The notes under the pieces were generated by a model. That model searched no databases and was not told the DNA's origin. It saw nothing but the letters and a program-made list of their open reading frames with translations. A stretch of DNA of 64,000 bases from Clostridia bacterium (GTDB taxonomy: Bacteria; Bacillota; Clostridia; Christensenellales; CAG-917): the NCBI GenBank assembly GCA_900763875.1, contig CAAFLX010000021.1, forward strand, positions 1 to 64,000. Direction: 5' to 3'. Every line of letters starts with the position of its first letter. Position 1 is the stretch's first letter. This document shows positions 16,671-25,961 of this stretch, one piece after another. The position numbers and the translations under genes are program-made.

Positions 16671-18404
16671 TTAGCCCTCAAGTCCAAGCGTTTTCGTCCA
16701 AAACTGAAAGGACGTAAGATATTTTTGTTCTTTCAAAAAAGACCTCTTTGCCGCGCCGAATTTAAAAAGCATCTTGAAAGCCTTTCCCAAAAGCAAAAAT
16801 CCCGTTTTGACAACTTCGCCAAACTTTTCTTGCGTAAAAAATCCTGTCTCGGAAAGCGGATTATATTGCAAAACTTTTTTCGACAAAAAGAAGTCACGCG
16901 GCTTGCAAGTTGTGCTGTCAATCACTCGCACGTTTCTTGAATCTTTTTTGCAAAGGCATTTCGGAATCAAATATCCGTTTAGCGTAATCGTTTGCAAAAA
17001 CACCGAGCGCGGTTTACTTGAGTAGAGGTTGCTCAAATCGTATCCCATTTGTTCAAGCTCGGCTTTTGAGTAGGTTTTGGGCATACCCTTGCGCAATTCA
17101 GAATTGAGCTTTTCGGCGTCGAGAGAGGCAAGATAGTTTGCTCCCTTCAAAAAGTCGTCGTATCCCTTCATAGCATACGGAATTGCAAAATATCTTTGTG
17201 CGACAAGCTGATACGCAACGCTGCGCACAAGTTTGAAATAGAACTTAAATCCGCTCTTCTTCGAGGTGAAACAGTTGCTCACAAGCTCGTTGCGGCGGAT
17301 ATAGTATTCAAGCGAGGCGTTGTATTTTGCCTCAAACGGAGAGTGGTACACCCCAACTCCGTTCAAAAAAGTCCAATCAAGTTCCTTGCAACGCATACCG
17401 TACTCAACGTCGTCGTTCTTGATGAACAGCGCAAGCGGAAGACCGTGCCTATCAATGACGCCAATCGGCATACAGCAATACCACCAAGCGCAATAATCGG
17501 GCTTATCCTGTCTGTCAAAGAGCAAGTTTTCTTTTTGCGAAACGTCTAGGTCGTCATAGAAAGCGTGAAGTCTATCCCCGTTCCACAGTCCGCCAAGTTC
17601 GTACAAAATCTCGGGCTTATCTTCGCGGAGCATACCTCCGCCTATAGCCGCGTTTTCGCAATTTGCATATTCCAAAAACCGTATCGTGCGCGCGACAATC
17701 TCGGGAGAAAAAGAGATGTCGTCATCCATAAGCAATATATGCGTATGCTTTTGCGCCCTATATGCCTCAATCATACCCCTTGTAAAACCGCCGCTGCCGC
17801 CGAGGTTTTTGTTTTTGAAAAGGAGTGCGCCCTCAACGTCTTCGCTTTTGAGCGTTTGTCCGTTGTCGATGACATATACGGTTATATCTTCCTGATTGCG
17901 CTTTGCAAAATCACAAAGTGACTTGACGTTGCTCTTGACATACTCTTCGCGCTTGAAAGTGCAAATCACAACGGCAAGGCTCACGCTTCTTTTTTTCTCT
18001 TGTTGCGTTGCATAGCCGCCCTCAAAAAGTTTTGCATTATCGGACAACGCAATCACTTTGCACCAAACAAAGCTCCCGTCAGTTAGCGCAAACGGCACTT
18101 CAACCGTGCGGTTTTGAGTGTTTAAGTCCTCTTTTTGGCAAATAAGCGTATCTTTTACCCCGCCTCCGACACGGCTTGACGAATACACTTCGATTCTCAC
18201 CGCGCCCTCGACTTTTGCAAAAGCAATCATTGTTTTTAAGTCGGTTTTGTTTTTGAATACGTGCTCGGACAAGCTGTTGAAGTACGTGTCGAAAGCGACG
18301 CTGCCGCCTTTTTGCATCGTCGCTATATTGTCCGACACGGTTGCGTTGTCCAACCGCGTTTTCAGATTTTCTTCGCCGATTTGCCAGCGTGATAATATCG
18401 TCAT
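16671..18404 (-). CDS. Galactofuranosyltransferase GlfT2-like (GT2)
   Basis: A 577-residue GT-A enzyme. An N-terminal beta-rich domain (about 1-140) precedes the GT2 domain: SLAVVICTFKREEYVKSN, the NKNLGGSGGFTRGM loop, the metal-binding triad in ILLMDDDISFSPE, a WWYCCMP block, and KNDDVEYGMRCK with catalytic Asp. A C-terminal helical domain follows. This layout is that of mycobacterial GlfT2, which polymerises UDP-galactofuranose. The glf gene lies 4 nt upstream and makes that donor, which strongly supports the assignment. Confidence 0.88.
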   Translation of the reverse strand: MTILSRWQIGEENLKTRLDNATVSDNIATMQKGGSVAFDTYFNSLSEHVFKNKTDLKTMIAFAKVEGAVRIEVYSSSRVGGGVKDTLICQKEDLNTQNRTVEVPFALTDGSFVWCKVIALSDNAKLFEGGYATQQEKKRSVSLAVVICTFKREEYVKSNVKSLCDFAKRNQEDITVYVIDNGQTLKSEDVEGALLFKNKNLGGSGGFTRGMIEAYRAQKHTHILLMDDDISFSPEIVARTIRFLEYANCENAAIGGGMLREDKPEILYELGGLWNGDRLHAFYDDLDVSQKENLLFDRQDKPDYCAWWYCCMPIGVIDRHGLPLALFIKNDDVEYGMRCKELDWTFLNGVGVYHSPFEAKYNASLEYYIRRNELVSNCFTSKKSGFKFYFKLVRSVAYQLVAQRYFAIPYAMKGYDDFLKGANYLASLDAEKLNSELRKGMPKTYSKAELEQMGYDLSNLYSSKPRSVFLQTITLNGYLIPKCLCKKDSRNVRVIDSTTCKPRDFFLSKKVLQYNPLSETGFFTQEKFGEVVKTGFLLLGKAFKMLFKFGAAKRSFLKEQKYLTSFQFWTKTLGLEG

Positions 18405-18408
18405 TAAA

Positions 18409-19515
18409 TCACCAAAGACCTTGCTCTTTCACAATGTCCAAAGCCGAACGAATCACTTTGTCCATATCGTAATATTTGTACTGACCGAGCCTGCCTCCAA
18501 AGATGACGTCGGTACGAGTTTGAGCAAGCTGGAAATAGCGCGCGTAAAGTGCGGAGTTTGCCTCATCATTGACGGGATAGTACGGCTCCATACCCTCTTG
18601 CCACTCGGTCGGATATTCATAGCTTATCACGCTCTTGGGTTGCGTGCCAAACTCGAAATGTTTATGCTCGATGATACGCGTGTAGGGCGTTTGTCTGTCG
18701 GTATAATTCATAACCGCAACGCCTTGGTAGTTGGGTGTGTCAAGCACCTTGGTGTCAAATCTAACGGTGCGATATTGGAGCTTGCCAAACTTAAAGCCGA
18801 AGAACTCGTCGATCATACCCGTATAAACCGTCTTGTTTGCAATGTCGGGATTTGATTTGACAAACTCGAAATAGTCGGTGTTTGTCTTTACGTCCGCGCC
18901 ATCAAGCATCTTTTCAATCATGGGCGTGTAGCCCCCGATCGGTATACCCTGATAGCGGTCATTGAAATAGTTGTTGTCAAAGGTGAAACGGCAAGGCAAG
19001 CGTTTGATGATAAAAGCGGGCAAATCCTTGCAATCCCTGCCCCATTGTTTTTCGGTGTAGCCTTTCACGAGTTTGACGTAAACGTCCTCTCCGACAAGAC
19101 TCAACGCCTGCTCTTCGAGGTTTTTCGGCTCGCCGATATTGAGTTGTGCCACCTGTTCGGCGATTTTGGCGCGCGCCTCATCGGGAGTCACAACGCCCCA
19201 CAACTTGCTGAACGTGTTCATATTGAAGGGCAAATTGTACAGCTCGCCGTTGAAGTTGGCAACGGGTGAGTTGATATAGTTGTTGAACTCGGCAAATTGG
19301 CACGCAAAATCCCAAACTTCCTTGTCCGAAGTGTGGAAAATATGCGCGCCGTAGCGATGCACGTTGATGCCCTCGACGCTCTCGGTATAGACGTTGCCAC
19401 CGATATGCTCGCGCTTTTCAAGCACCAAAACGCTCTTGCCTGCTTTGATTGCAAAGTGCGTAAACACCGCACCGAACAAACCGCTGCCCACCACCAAATA
19501 ATCGTATTTTTTCAT
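18409..19515 (-). CDS. glf: UDP-galactopyranose mutase
   Basis: A flavoenzyme converting UDP-galactopyranose to UDP-galactofuranose in the cytoplasm. The 368-residue protein has the FAD-binding VVGSGLFGAVF and EKREHIGGN at the N terminus, HIFHTSDKEVWDF with its conserved His, EKQWGRDCKDLP, and the C-terminal GGRLGQYKYYDMD FAD motif. Length matches E. coli Glf. I start at the ATG at 19515 with CGGAG upstream; an ORF extension to 19548 would run through that site. First gene of the operon glf, GlfT2-like, GT4, DUF4422. Confidence 0.96.
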   Translation of the reverse strand: MKKYDYLVVGSGLFGAVFTHFAIKAGKSVLVLEKREHIGGNVYTESVEGINVHRYGAHIFHTSDKEVWDFACQFAEFNNYINSPVANFNGELYNLPFNMNTFSKLWGVVTPDEARAKIAEQVAQLNIGEPKNLEEQALSLVGEDVYVKLVKGYTEKQWGRDCKDLPAFIIKRLPCRFTFDNNYFNDRYQGIPIGGYTPMIEKMLDGADVKTNTDYFEFVKSNPDIANKTVYTGMIDEFFGFKFGKLQYRTVRFDTKVLDTPNYQGVAVMNYTDRQTPYTRIIEHKHFEFGTQPKSVISYEYPTEWQEGMEPYYPVNDEANSALYARYFQLAQTRTDVIFGGRLGQYKYYDMDKVIRSALDIVKEQGLW

Positions 19516-19663
19516 TATTTCTCCGTGTTTTGAAAAAGCTCCCCGCACTGCCCGAAATGATTATTCCCATTCAAGACAGCCTTTTATGCGCCATAAGCAA
19601 ACGAGGCAAAATGACGTTGCGCAGGGCTATAACGCAGAGTTTTTCTGCAATCTATTATAAATC

Positions 19664-19692
19664 ATTTTACCATAGCGGGATATACAATGCAA
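19664..19692 (-). promoter_or_regulatory. Promoter of the glf operon
   Basis: Minus strand TTGCAT, 17 nt, TAAAAT. It implies a 5' leader of about 145 nt ahead of glf. The rest of 19516-19802 holds no supported gene. Confidence 0.6.
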
Positions 19693-19802
19693 GGTATTTT
19701 GCCCAAATTCGCCCCCTCTCCCACTTCAGTTGCAATATGTCGCACACTTTTCACCGTCTTTCCAATGGCACACCTATGTCCTCTCTCACCCAACGCCCCC
19801 AC

Positions 19803-19834
19803 AAAAAAAGCAATGCGTTGCCACATTGCTTTTT
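19803..19834 (-). terminator. Terminator of the nucleoside transporter operon
   Basis: AAAAGCAATG pairs with CATTGCTTTT across an 8-nt loop, with seven T following on the minus strand. It is about 80 nt past the last permease gene. Confidence 0.8.
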
Positions 19835-19915
19835 CAAAACGTAATTTGCGTTTGAGTTTCAAAACCGCTTTTAATTCGCTGAAATCGTTATACGATTTTA
19901 CTTGCGATTTTTTTG

Positions 19916-20881
19916 CTATCTATCCTCACGGAAATAAGGCACACCGAGAGCCGCCGGCGGTTGCGTCTCGCGCTTGTTGATCATACTTGTGATAATGAGC
20001 ACGACGATTGTGACGATGTACGGAAGAAGTTTGATAAACTCTTTCATTGCCATACTCGACACAGAGAAGAAACTCGGCACAAAGTAGAGGATACTGAACA
20101 AAATCGAGCCGAGAATGCCCCAACTCGGTTTCCACACCGAGAAGATGACAAGCGCGACGGCGAGCCAGCCGTAGGATTCGATTGTGAGTGCAATGTTGCC
20201 GATACTGCCGCCGTTGCTGTCCATAATGTAGAACAAACCGCCGAGTGCCGATATTGCGCAACCTATAATGGTTGAAACGTATCTATATTTTGTGACGTTG
20301 ATACCTGCCGCGTCCGCGGTTGCGGGGTTTTCGCCGACAGCGCGGAGAGTCAAACCTACCCTAGTCTTTTTGAGCACAATCGTGACGATGATTGCCAAAA
20401 TCACCGACAAATAAACAAGCGTACCATAGGAGAAGAACAGTTGAGTAAACCAGTTGTCATTGGCACACGGGAACGTCTTGATGAAATGCGTTGCGGCGTC
20501 GCTGAACCCGGTATTGTCCATTGCGCCGAGCACGTACTTATTCAAGCCAACGCCGAACGTGGTGATTGTCAAGCCCACGACGTTTTGGTTGCATCTTAAC
20601 GTAACCGTGAAGAAACTGAACAACAAACCTGCAAGTCCGCCAAACAGCAAAGCTGTCAAAATGGGGATAAACACTGCAAGAAAGCCATTCATTTGGCTGA
20701 CGTCCGCAAGGGATTTGAGATACCAAAGCTCGCCCAAACTTCCGCCGATTGCGCCGATACACATAACGCCGGGAGTGCCGAGGTTGAGGTGCCCGCCCTT
20801 TTGGGTTATGGTTTCGCCGGTAGAGCCGTAAAGGAAAATCGCACTGAATCTAATTGAATTTCTTAACAACGTGAGAAACAT
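19916..20881 (-). CDS. Nucleoside ABC transporter permease 2 (NupQ-like)
   Basis: A 321-residue permease with about eight helices, one half of the membrane channel of a BmpA-type purine nucleoside importer. Hallmarks are GETITQKGGHLNLGTPGVMCIGA near the N terminus, GVGLNKYVLG, the cytoplasmic coupling loop TRVGLTLRAVGENPATADAAGINVTKYR, and the final helix. Its start codon shares one nucleotide with the stop of the other permease gene, so the two are translated together. Last gene of xpt-bmpA-nupA-nupP-nupQ. Confidence 0.92.
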   Translation of the reverse strand: MFLTLLRNSIRFSAIFLYGSTGETITQKGGHLNLGTPGVMCIGAIGGSLGELWYLKSLADVSQMNGFLAVFIPILTALLFGGLAGLLFSFFTVTLRCNQNVVGLTITTFGVGLNKYVLGAMDNTGFSDAATHFIKTFPCANDNWFTQLFFSYGTLVYLSVILAIIVTIVLKKTRVGLTLRAVGENPATADAAGINVTKYRYVSTIIGCAISALGGLFYIMDSNGGSIGNIALTIESYGWLAVALVIFSVWKPSWGILGSILFSILYFVPSFFSVSSMAMKEFIKLLPYIVTIVVLIITSMINKRETQPPAALGVPYFREDR

Positions 20882-22152
20882 CAGTCATTTACCTCCTTTT
20901 CGGAATTGTCCGCAACGCTATCGTTATTTGCGGCGTTATCGTCCTTGACGTCGTTCATTTCGACTTGTTGATTTGAGTTGTCGTCACAACACTTGCATTG
21001 AGCGTCGGCGCAATCGTTTTGTTGATTGCTTGAATTGTCACTCTCGTCCTTGTCTTTTTTCCTCTTGAGCTTTGCCGCCAAAGCAGGGCTGAGTTTGACT
21101 CTGTAGCCTACAAGAAATTCGCTTGCTATAACCACGAAGAAGAACACGCCCGTGATAATTTCGGGGAAAGCCGTGCCGAAACCGAAACTCGAACCTGCGT
21201 ACGCCGCGCCGATGTTGAAAAACTGCACAAGCACCGAAGTAAGCACCATTGCAATGGGGTTAAGCCCGCCGAGCCACGCAACGAGAATAGCCGTAAATCC
21301 CATACCGCCTGCGGTGTCGGTGGAGATTGTGTAAGACGTGCCGGCAACGAGCAGCCAACCTGCCACACCCGACAACGCGCCCGAAAGCAACATCGTTCTG
21401 ATGATAACCTTGGGGACGCTTATGCCGATATATTTTGCCGTGTTTTGACTCTCTCCGACAACAGACAATTCATAGCCGTGTTTGCTGAATTTGAGGTAGA
21501 TTGACACGACAATGGTTATCACGGCAACGATAATCACGTTGAGGATATAGTTGTAACCGCCGATTTTTGGAAGACGTCCGAACTTCAAAACACCCAAGGT
21601 TTGCGAGCCGCTCGTGACCCACACCGCGATACAAATGGAGATAAGCCCCATTGCGATGTAGTTCATCATAAGGGTGAAGAGCGTTTCGTTGGTGTTCCAC
21701 TTTGCTTTGAATATGGCAGGAATGACCGCCCATACCGCTCCGCCGATGACAGCCATAACGAACATAAGAATCAACAAAACCGAATTGTTGACCTTGCCGC
21801 CCAAATACTGAATCATAACGACGCTCATCAAGCCGCCCATAAGCACTTGACCTTCCGCGCCGATGTTCCAAAACTTCATTCTGAAAGCAGGCGTAAGCGC
21901 AAGCGCGATGAGCAAAAGAATTGCGGAGTTTTGCAAGAGTTTGATAAATCTCGTTACAGTCCCGAAGTTGCCTACAAACAGGTTTTGTATAAACGCACCG
22001 AAAGTGCCGGGTTTCAAAATACTGCTTGCAATCGCACTCACGATGAGAGCAACGACAACCGCGCCCACTCTCACAAGCCATGCTTGCCACTTGGGAGTGT
22101 CCGTGCGTTTTGTGATATGAATGAAGGAGTTGTGCATAAGTTTATTCAACAT
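20881..22152 (-). CDS. Nucleoside ABC transporter permease 1 (NupP-like) with acidic Cys tail
   Basis: A 423-residue permease, partner of the next gene. About nine helices; the family blocks FRMKFWNIGAEGQVLMGG and the coupling loop HGYELSVVGESQNTAKYIGI are visible. After the last helix (around 365) a tail of about 55 residues is added, rich in Asp, Asn, Ser and Gln with a CADAQCKCC cluster, not part of the family fold and presumably cytoplasmic. The start overlaps the ATPase stop by 11 nt and the stop overlaps the next start, showing tight coupling. Confidence 0.92.
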   Translation of the reverse strand: MLNKLMHNSFIHITKRTDTPKWQAWLVRVGAVVVALIVSAIASSILKPGTFGAFIQNLFVGNFGTVTRFIKLLQNSAILLLIALALTPAFRMKFWNIGAEGQVLMGGLMSVVMIQYLGGKVNNSVLLILMFVMAVIGGAVWAVIPAIFKAKWNTNETLFTLMMNYIAMGLISICIAVWVTSGSQTLGVLKFGRLPKIGGYNYILNVIIVAVITIVVSIYLKFSKHGYELSVVGESQNTAKYIGISVPKVIIRTMLLSGALSGVAGWLLVAGTSYTISTDTAGGMGFTAILVAWLGGLNPIAMVLTSVLVQFFNIGAAYAGSSFGFGTAFPEIITGVFFFVVIASEFLVGYRVKLSPALAAKLKRKKDKDESDNSSNQQNDCADAQCKCCDDNSNQQVEMNDVKDDNAANNDSVADNSEKEVND

Positions 22153-23896
22153 TGTCGTCTGCCTCCTTTTGTTCGTCCTCGTGTTTTGTCATAAGCAAAC
22201 CGATTTGCTCTTTGACCGCGTGTCTGCCGTCCACGATGCCCGTGACCTTGCCGCCGCAAAGCACCATAATTCTGTCGCAAAGCTCGATGAGCACGTCGAG
22301 ATCCTCGCCGACGAATATAACCGCCACGCCCTTCTCTTTTTGCTCGTTGAGAAGATTGTAAATCATATACGACGAGTTGATGTCCAAGCCTCTGACGGGA
22401 TACGCCGCCATAAGCACGGTCGGCGACGCTGCGATTTCACGTCCGACAAGCACCTTTTGCACGTTGCCGCCCGACAAACGTCTGACTGGAGTGTGCGTGC
22501 TGGGGGTTGCAACTTCCAAATCGTGCACGATTGTTTCTGCCAAATCTTTTGGTTTTTTTCTATCAACGAAGAAAGGAATGCCCTTTCTATACGAGCGGAG
22601 CATCATATTGTCAACAAGGTCCATATTGCCCACAAGCCCCATGCCGAGTCTGTCCTCGGGGACGAATGACAATCTCACGCCCAACTCTCTGATTTGAACG
22701 GGTGTTTTGGAGCGCAAATCGACTTTTTCATTATCCTTCGATGGGTCGAAGTAAGCAATTTCGCCCTCGTTGAGCTTTTGAAGACCTGCGATTGCCTCGA
22801 GCAATTCCTTTTGACCGCTACCCGCGATACCTGCAATGCCGAGAATTTCGCCCGAGCGCGCGGCAAACGACACGTCGTCAAGCACCTTGATTCCGTCGTG
22901 ATTGAGTGCGGACAAGTGATTTACGACAAGTCTGTCAACGCTATCATGCGGCTCGGTTCTGTCGATATTGAGGCTTATTTTTTCACCCACCATCATTTCG
23001 GTGAGTTGTTGTGCGCTCGTTTCAGAGGTGTTTACGGTTGCAATATGCTCGCCCTTGCGCAGCACCGCCACCCTGTCGCTTATCTCCATAACCTCGTTGA
23101 GTTTGTGCGTGATGATGATGATGGACTTGCCGTCCTCTCTCATCTTGCGCAAAACGTCAAAGAGTTTTTTGATTTCTTGAGGCGTCAAAACGGCGGTAGG
23201 CTCGTCGAGGATAAGGATATCCGCGCCTCTATACAAAACTTTTATAATCTCAACCGTCTGTTTTTCAGAAACGGACATGTTGTAAATTTTCTCGTTTAAG
23301 TTTATTTCGAATCCGTATTTATCGGCAATTTTTTGAAGTTCTGCGCCGTGGTTTTTGGAAAGCCAACCAAACTTCACCGATTTTGCAAACTTCACAAAAG
23401 GCAAAGCGGCAATCTTCATCGCCGTTTGAAATTTGGATTGTTTTTTGGGTGCGTCAAGATATGCAAGCACGCCCGTATGTTCGTCGGGATTGTAGGCGGC
23501 AAACTCGGCGTTGTTTTTTTCAGCCTCTTCTTTTATGCGATTTGCCTCGTCCTTGATTGAGAACGGCGGCTCTTTTTCGCCGAGAATTATGTTGTCGGTG
23601 GCGGTAAAGACGTCAACAAGTTTGAAGTGCTGGTGCACCATACCGATTTTATACTTGTATGCGTCTTTCGGGGAGAGAATGTTTACTTCCTCGCCATTGA
23701 TGAAAATGCTTCCCTCGTCTTGGCGATAGATGCCGATAATCATATTCATCAGCGTGGTTTTACCGCTCCCGTTTTCGCCCAAAATAGACAAAATTTCACC
23801 TTTGCGCAAATCGAGATCAACGTTGTTGTTTGCAACAACTTTCGTCCCGAATCGCTTGGTGATTCCTTTCAACTGTAAAACAATGGGTCTATCCAT
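22142..23896 (-). CDS. Nucleoside ABC transporter ATPase (NupA-like, two ABC domains)
   Basis: A 584-residue tandem ABC ATPase energising the purine nucleoside importer. Domain 1 has Walker A GENGSGKTT (about 40), Walker B ILILDEPTAVL and a signature region reading MSVSEKQTVEI. Domain 2 has a degenerate Walker A (GIAGSGQKELL), an intact LSGGNVQKV signature and the MAAYPVRGLD block where Walker B normally lies, as is usual in this family. It is about 70 residues longer than YufO-type relatives because of an insert (about 105-190), after the FKLVDVF/NIILGE segment, that is rich in Lys and Glu. Start at the ATG at 23896 with AAGGA upstream. Confidence 0.92.
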   Translation of the reverse strand: MDRPIVLQLKGITKRFGTKVVANNNVDLDLRKGEILSILGENGSGKTTLMNMIIGIYRQDEGSIFINGEEVNILSPKDAYKYKIGMVHQHFKLVDVFTATDNIILGEKEPPFSIKDEANRIKEEAEKNNAEFAAYNPDEHTGVLAYLDAPKKQSKFQTAMKIAALPFVKFAKSVKFGWLSKNHGAELQKIADKYGFEINLNEKIYNMSVSEKQTVEIIKVLYRGADILILDEPTAVLTPQEIKKLFDVLRKMREDGKSIIIITHKLNEVMEISDRVAVLRKGEHIATVNTSETSAQQLTEMMVGEKISLNIDRTEPHDSVDRLVVNHLSALNHDGIKVLDDVSFAARSGEILGIAGIAGSGQKELLEAIAGLQKLNEGEIAYFDPSKDNEKVDLRSKTPVQIRELGVRLSFVPEDRLGMGLVGNMDLVDNMMLRSYRKGIPFFVDRKKPKDLAETIVHDLEVATPSTHTPVRRLSGGNVQKVLVGREIAASPTVLMAAYPVRGLDINSSYMIYNLLNEQKEKGVAVIFVGEDLDVLIELCDRIMVLCGGKVTGIVDGRHAVKEQIGLLMTKHEDEQKEADDNVE

Positions 23897-23930
23897 ATTT
23901 TCCTTGATTTTTTTACGATTGTAATAACTC

Positions 23931-23960
23931 GATTTGGCGGAGCAGATGCTCCGCCAAATC
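23931..23960 (-). promoter_or_regulatory. Strong intergenic hairpin between bmpA and the ATPase gene
   Basis: A perfect 13-bp stem with a 4-nt loop (GATTTGGCGGAGC / GCTCCGCCAAATC) 22 nt past the bmpA stop, without a U-run. Such hairpins behind binding-protein genes commonly protect the upstream mRNA so the binding protein outnumbers the transporter; that role here is inference. Confidence 0.7.
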
Positions 23961-23982
23961 ATTTGATACAAGTTGCAACCAA

Positions 23983-25215
23983 TTAGTTAAGGGTCGTGAT
24001 TCCGTCGATATCGAGAGTGAAGTAAGGTGCAGAACGGAATTTGGATTCCCAAAGAACGCCGTCCTTGATAACTTCGGTATCTGCAGAGAACGTACCGTCA
24101 TCGTCAACGTCTGCCATAAAGGACTCAACTTTTTTGCCTTTAACGGTAAAGCTGTTGGTGTCAAACACGTTGAGAGTGCCTGCTTTGAGTTTCGCAGCAA
24201 CTTCGTCAAGTTTTGCTTGCGTGCCTGCTGCAGCTGCAGAGCCGAGTTCGAGAAGTTCAACGGATTTCGTGTCAACCGTGCCGGTCCAGTCATAAGGAAT
24301 TTCGGTGTTGTTGATTGCGCTGTTCACCATAAACTCGAAGTAAGGAGCCCAGTTGATTCTAGAACCGACGATATAAGTGCCTTTGCAATCTTTCTCGGTG
24401 CTGACGTTGTAGGTGACGTTGGGGATTTTTGCCTCTTTGCAAGCGGTGGGTGCGCCCATAGAGTCTGCGTGTTGGCTGATGAGCTTGCAGCCGCCTTTGA
24501 TGAGAGCCTCTGCGGTTGCTTTCTCCGTTGCTTCGTCATACCAGCTGCCGGTGAACTTCACGTCCATGGTTGCTGCGGGGACGACAGAGCGTACGCCGAG
24601 GAAGAAAGCGGTGTAACCGGATTTGACTTCTGCGTAGGGGAATGCGCCGACATAACCGATTTTTGCGTTTTCAACAGAAACTTTTGCGCCGTCGCCGTTG
24701 CCGTAAAGCTCTGCAAGTTTCATGCCTGCCGCAACGCCTGCAAGATATCTGCCTTCATAGATGGATGCAAATGCGTTGAAGTAGTTGCCGAGTTTTTCGG
24801 TGTGAGCTTTCGTGCCGGTTGCGTGGAAGAAACGCACGTTGGTGAATTCTTCAGCAGCTCTCATAAGGTGAGTTTCGTGTCCGAAAGAGTCTCCGAAGAT
24901 GATGTTGCAGCCTTTTTCAACGAGTTCAGCTGCAGCGTCATAACATTCAGCCGTTTCAGGGATGCCGGTTTTGATAATAAGTTGGCTATCCTTAAGACCG
25001 AGAGTCTTCACAGCTTCCTTCATTGCGTCAATGAAGTTTTTGTCGTAAGTAGATTTGTCGTCGTGCAAGCAGATGAGACCGATTTTGATGTCATCTTTTG
25101 CGATTGGTTGGAATTCGACCTTTCTTTCCGTTTCGGGGTTGCAAGCAACCAAGCCAATAACCAATGCGGTTACGAGAGCCAAGCAAAGCACGAGTGCCAA
25201 TACTTTCTTTTTCAT
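23983..25215 (-). CDS. BmpA/NupN-family nucleoside-binding lipoprotein
   Basis: A 410-residue extracytoplasmic solute-binding lipoprotein for the adjacent importer. The signal peptide MKKKVLALVLCLALVTALV ends with the lipobox LVAC, so Cys is lipidated. The mature part has the Bmp fold with KIGLICLHDD at the N terminus, FGDSFGHETHLM, and KIGYVGAFPYAEVKSGYTAF. The start at 25215 has AAAGGAG at good spacing and makes the signal peptide canonical. The next genes encode ATPase and permeases, and xpt precedes it, so the likely ligand is a purine nucleoside such as guanosine or inosine (inference from neighbours). Confidence 0.93.
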   Translation of the reverse strand: MKKKVLALVLCLALVTALVIGLVACNPETERKVEFQPIAKDDIKIGLICLHDDKSTYDKNFIDAMKEAVKTLGLKDSQLIIKTGIPETAECYDAAAELVEKGCNIIFGDSFGHETHLMRAAEEFTNVRFFHATGTKAHTEKLGNYFNAFASIYEGRYLAGVAAGMKLAELYGNGDGAKVSVENAKIGYVGAFPYAEVKSGYTAFFLGVRSVVPAATMDVKFTGSWYDEATEKATAEALIKGGCKLISQHADSMGAPTACKEAKIPNVTYNVSTEKDCKGTYIVGSRINWAPYFEFMVNSAINNTEIPYDWTGTVDTKSVELLELGSAAAAGTQAKLDEVAAKLKAGTLNVFDTNSFTVKGKKVESFMADVDDDGTFSADTEVIKDGVLWESKFRSAPYFTLDIDGITTLN

Positions 25216-25298
25216 GCGTTTCTCCTTTAATTTTGCCATTTCGGCATTGTTTTTTGTTGTTGTTTTTGCTATATTCACGCCCTAGGGCGCAAACGTCG

Positions 25299-25871
25299 TT
25301 AGTGCCTGAACACGATGTGTCCGTCGTCCATACTGTCGATGAGCGCGAGGCTTTGCACGTTTATGCCGCTGTTTCTGAGCGCGTCGCCGCCGCCTTGAAA
25401 GCCCTTTTCGATTGCCACAGCGCAGCCGACGAGAGTTGCGCCCGCCTGCTCGACAATGCTCATAAGCCCGTTGATTGCCGCTCCGTTTGCGAGGAAATCG
25501 TCCACGATAAGCACTCTATCGTCCTTTGAGATGAAATCCTTTTCGACCATAATAACCTTGCTGACCTTATGAGTAAAAGAATAAACCTCGGCGCAATAGC
25601 AGTCCGAGGATATATTTATAGTCTTACTTTTCTTAGCAAAAAGCACCGGAGCTTGCACATAGTGCGCGGCTGCGCAAGCTATGGCTATTCCCGATGCCTC
25701 GATGGTTAGAATTTTGGTGATATTTTGTCCGCAAAAGAGCGCAGAAATTTCCTTGCCAATCTCGTCCAACAGTTGTTGATCAATAAGATGATTGAGAAAT
25801 CCGCCGACCTTGAGAACGTTGCCACTCTTGACCTTTCCGTCCTTCAAGATGCGCTCCTCCAAAATCTTCAT
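25299..25871 (-). CDS. xpt: Xanthine phosphoribosyltransferase
   Basis: Salvages xanthine with PRPP to XMP. The 190-residue protein starts MKILEERILKDGKV, as in Bacillus Xpt, and has the PRPP-binding loop VLIVDDFLANGAA, VLFAKKSKT and the end block DDGHIVF. I start at the ATG at 25871, with AAAGGAG 6 nt ahead; a longer frame to 26021 would run through the promoter. It heads the operon with the nucleoside importer, linking uptake and base salvage. No purine riboswitch is visible in its leader, unlike the Bacillus gene. Confidence 0.95.
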   Translation of the reverse strand: MKILEERILKDGKVKSGNVLKVGGFLNHLIDQQLLDEIGKEISALFCGQNITKILTIEASGIAIACAAAHYVQAPVLFAKKSKTINISSDCYCAEVYSFTHKVSKVIMVEKDFISKDDRVLIVDDFLANGAAINGLMSIVEQAGATLVGCAVAIEKGFQGGGDALRNSGINVQSLALIDSMDDGHIVFRH

Positions 25872-25885
25872 AGCGCGCTCCTTTA

Positions 25886-25899
25886 CACAATATATTGTG
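25886..25899 (-). promoter_or_regulatory. 14-bp palindrome at the xpt ribosome site
   Basis: A perfect inverted repeat CACAATATATTGTG lies 3 nt upstream of the AAAGGAG site of xpt. It may be an operator or form a leader hairpin that affects access to the ribosome site. Confidence 0.5.
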
Positions 25900-25961
25900 G
25901 TGTGTGCGAAATACGAACTCCGTAAGTTGTGCGTTGCGATTTGGTTGCTCTTTATGCGGGC

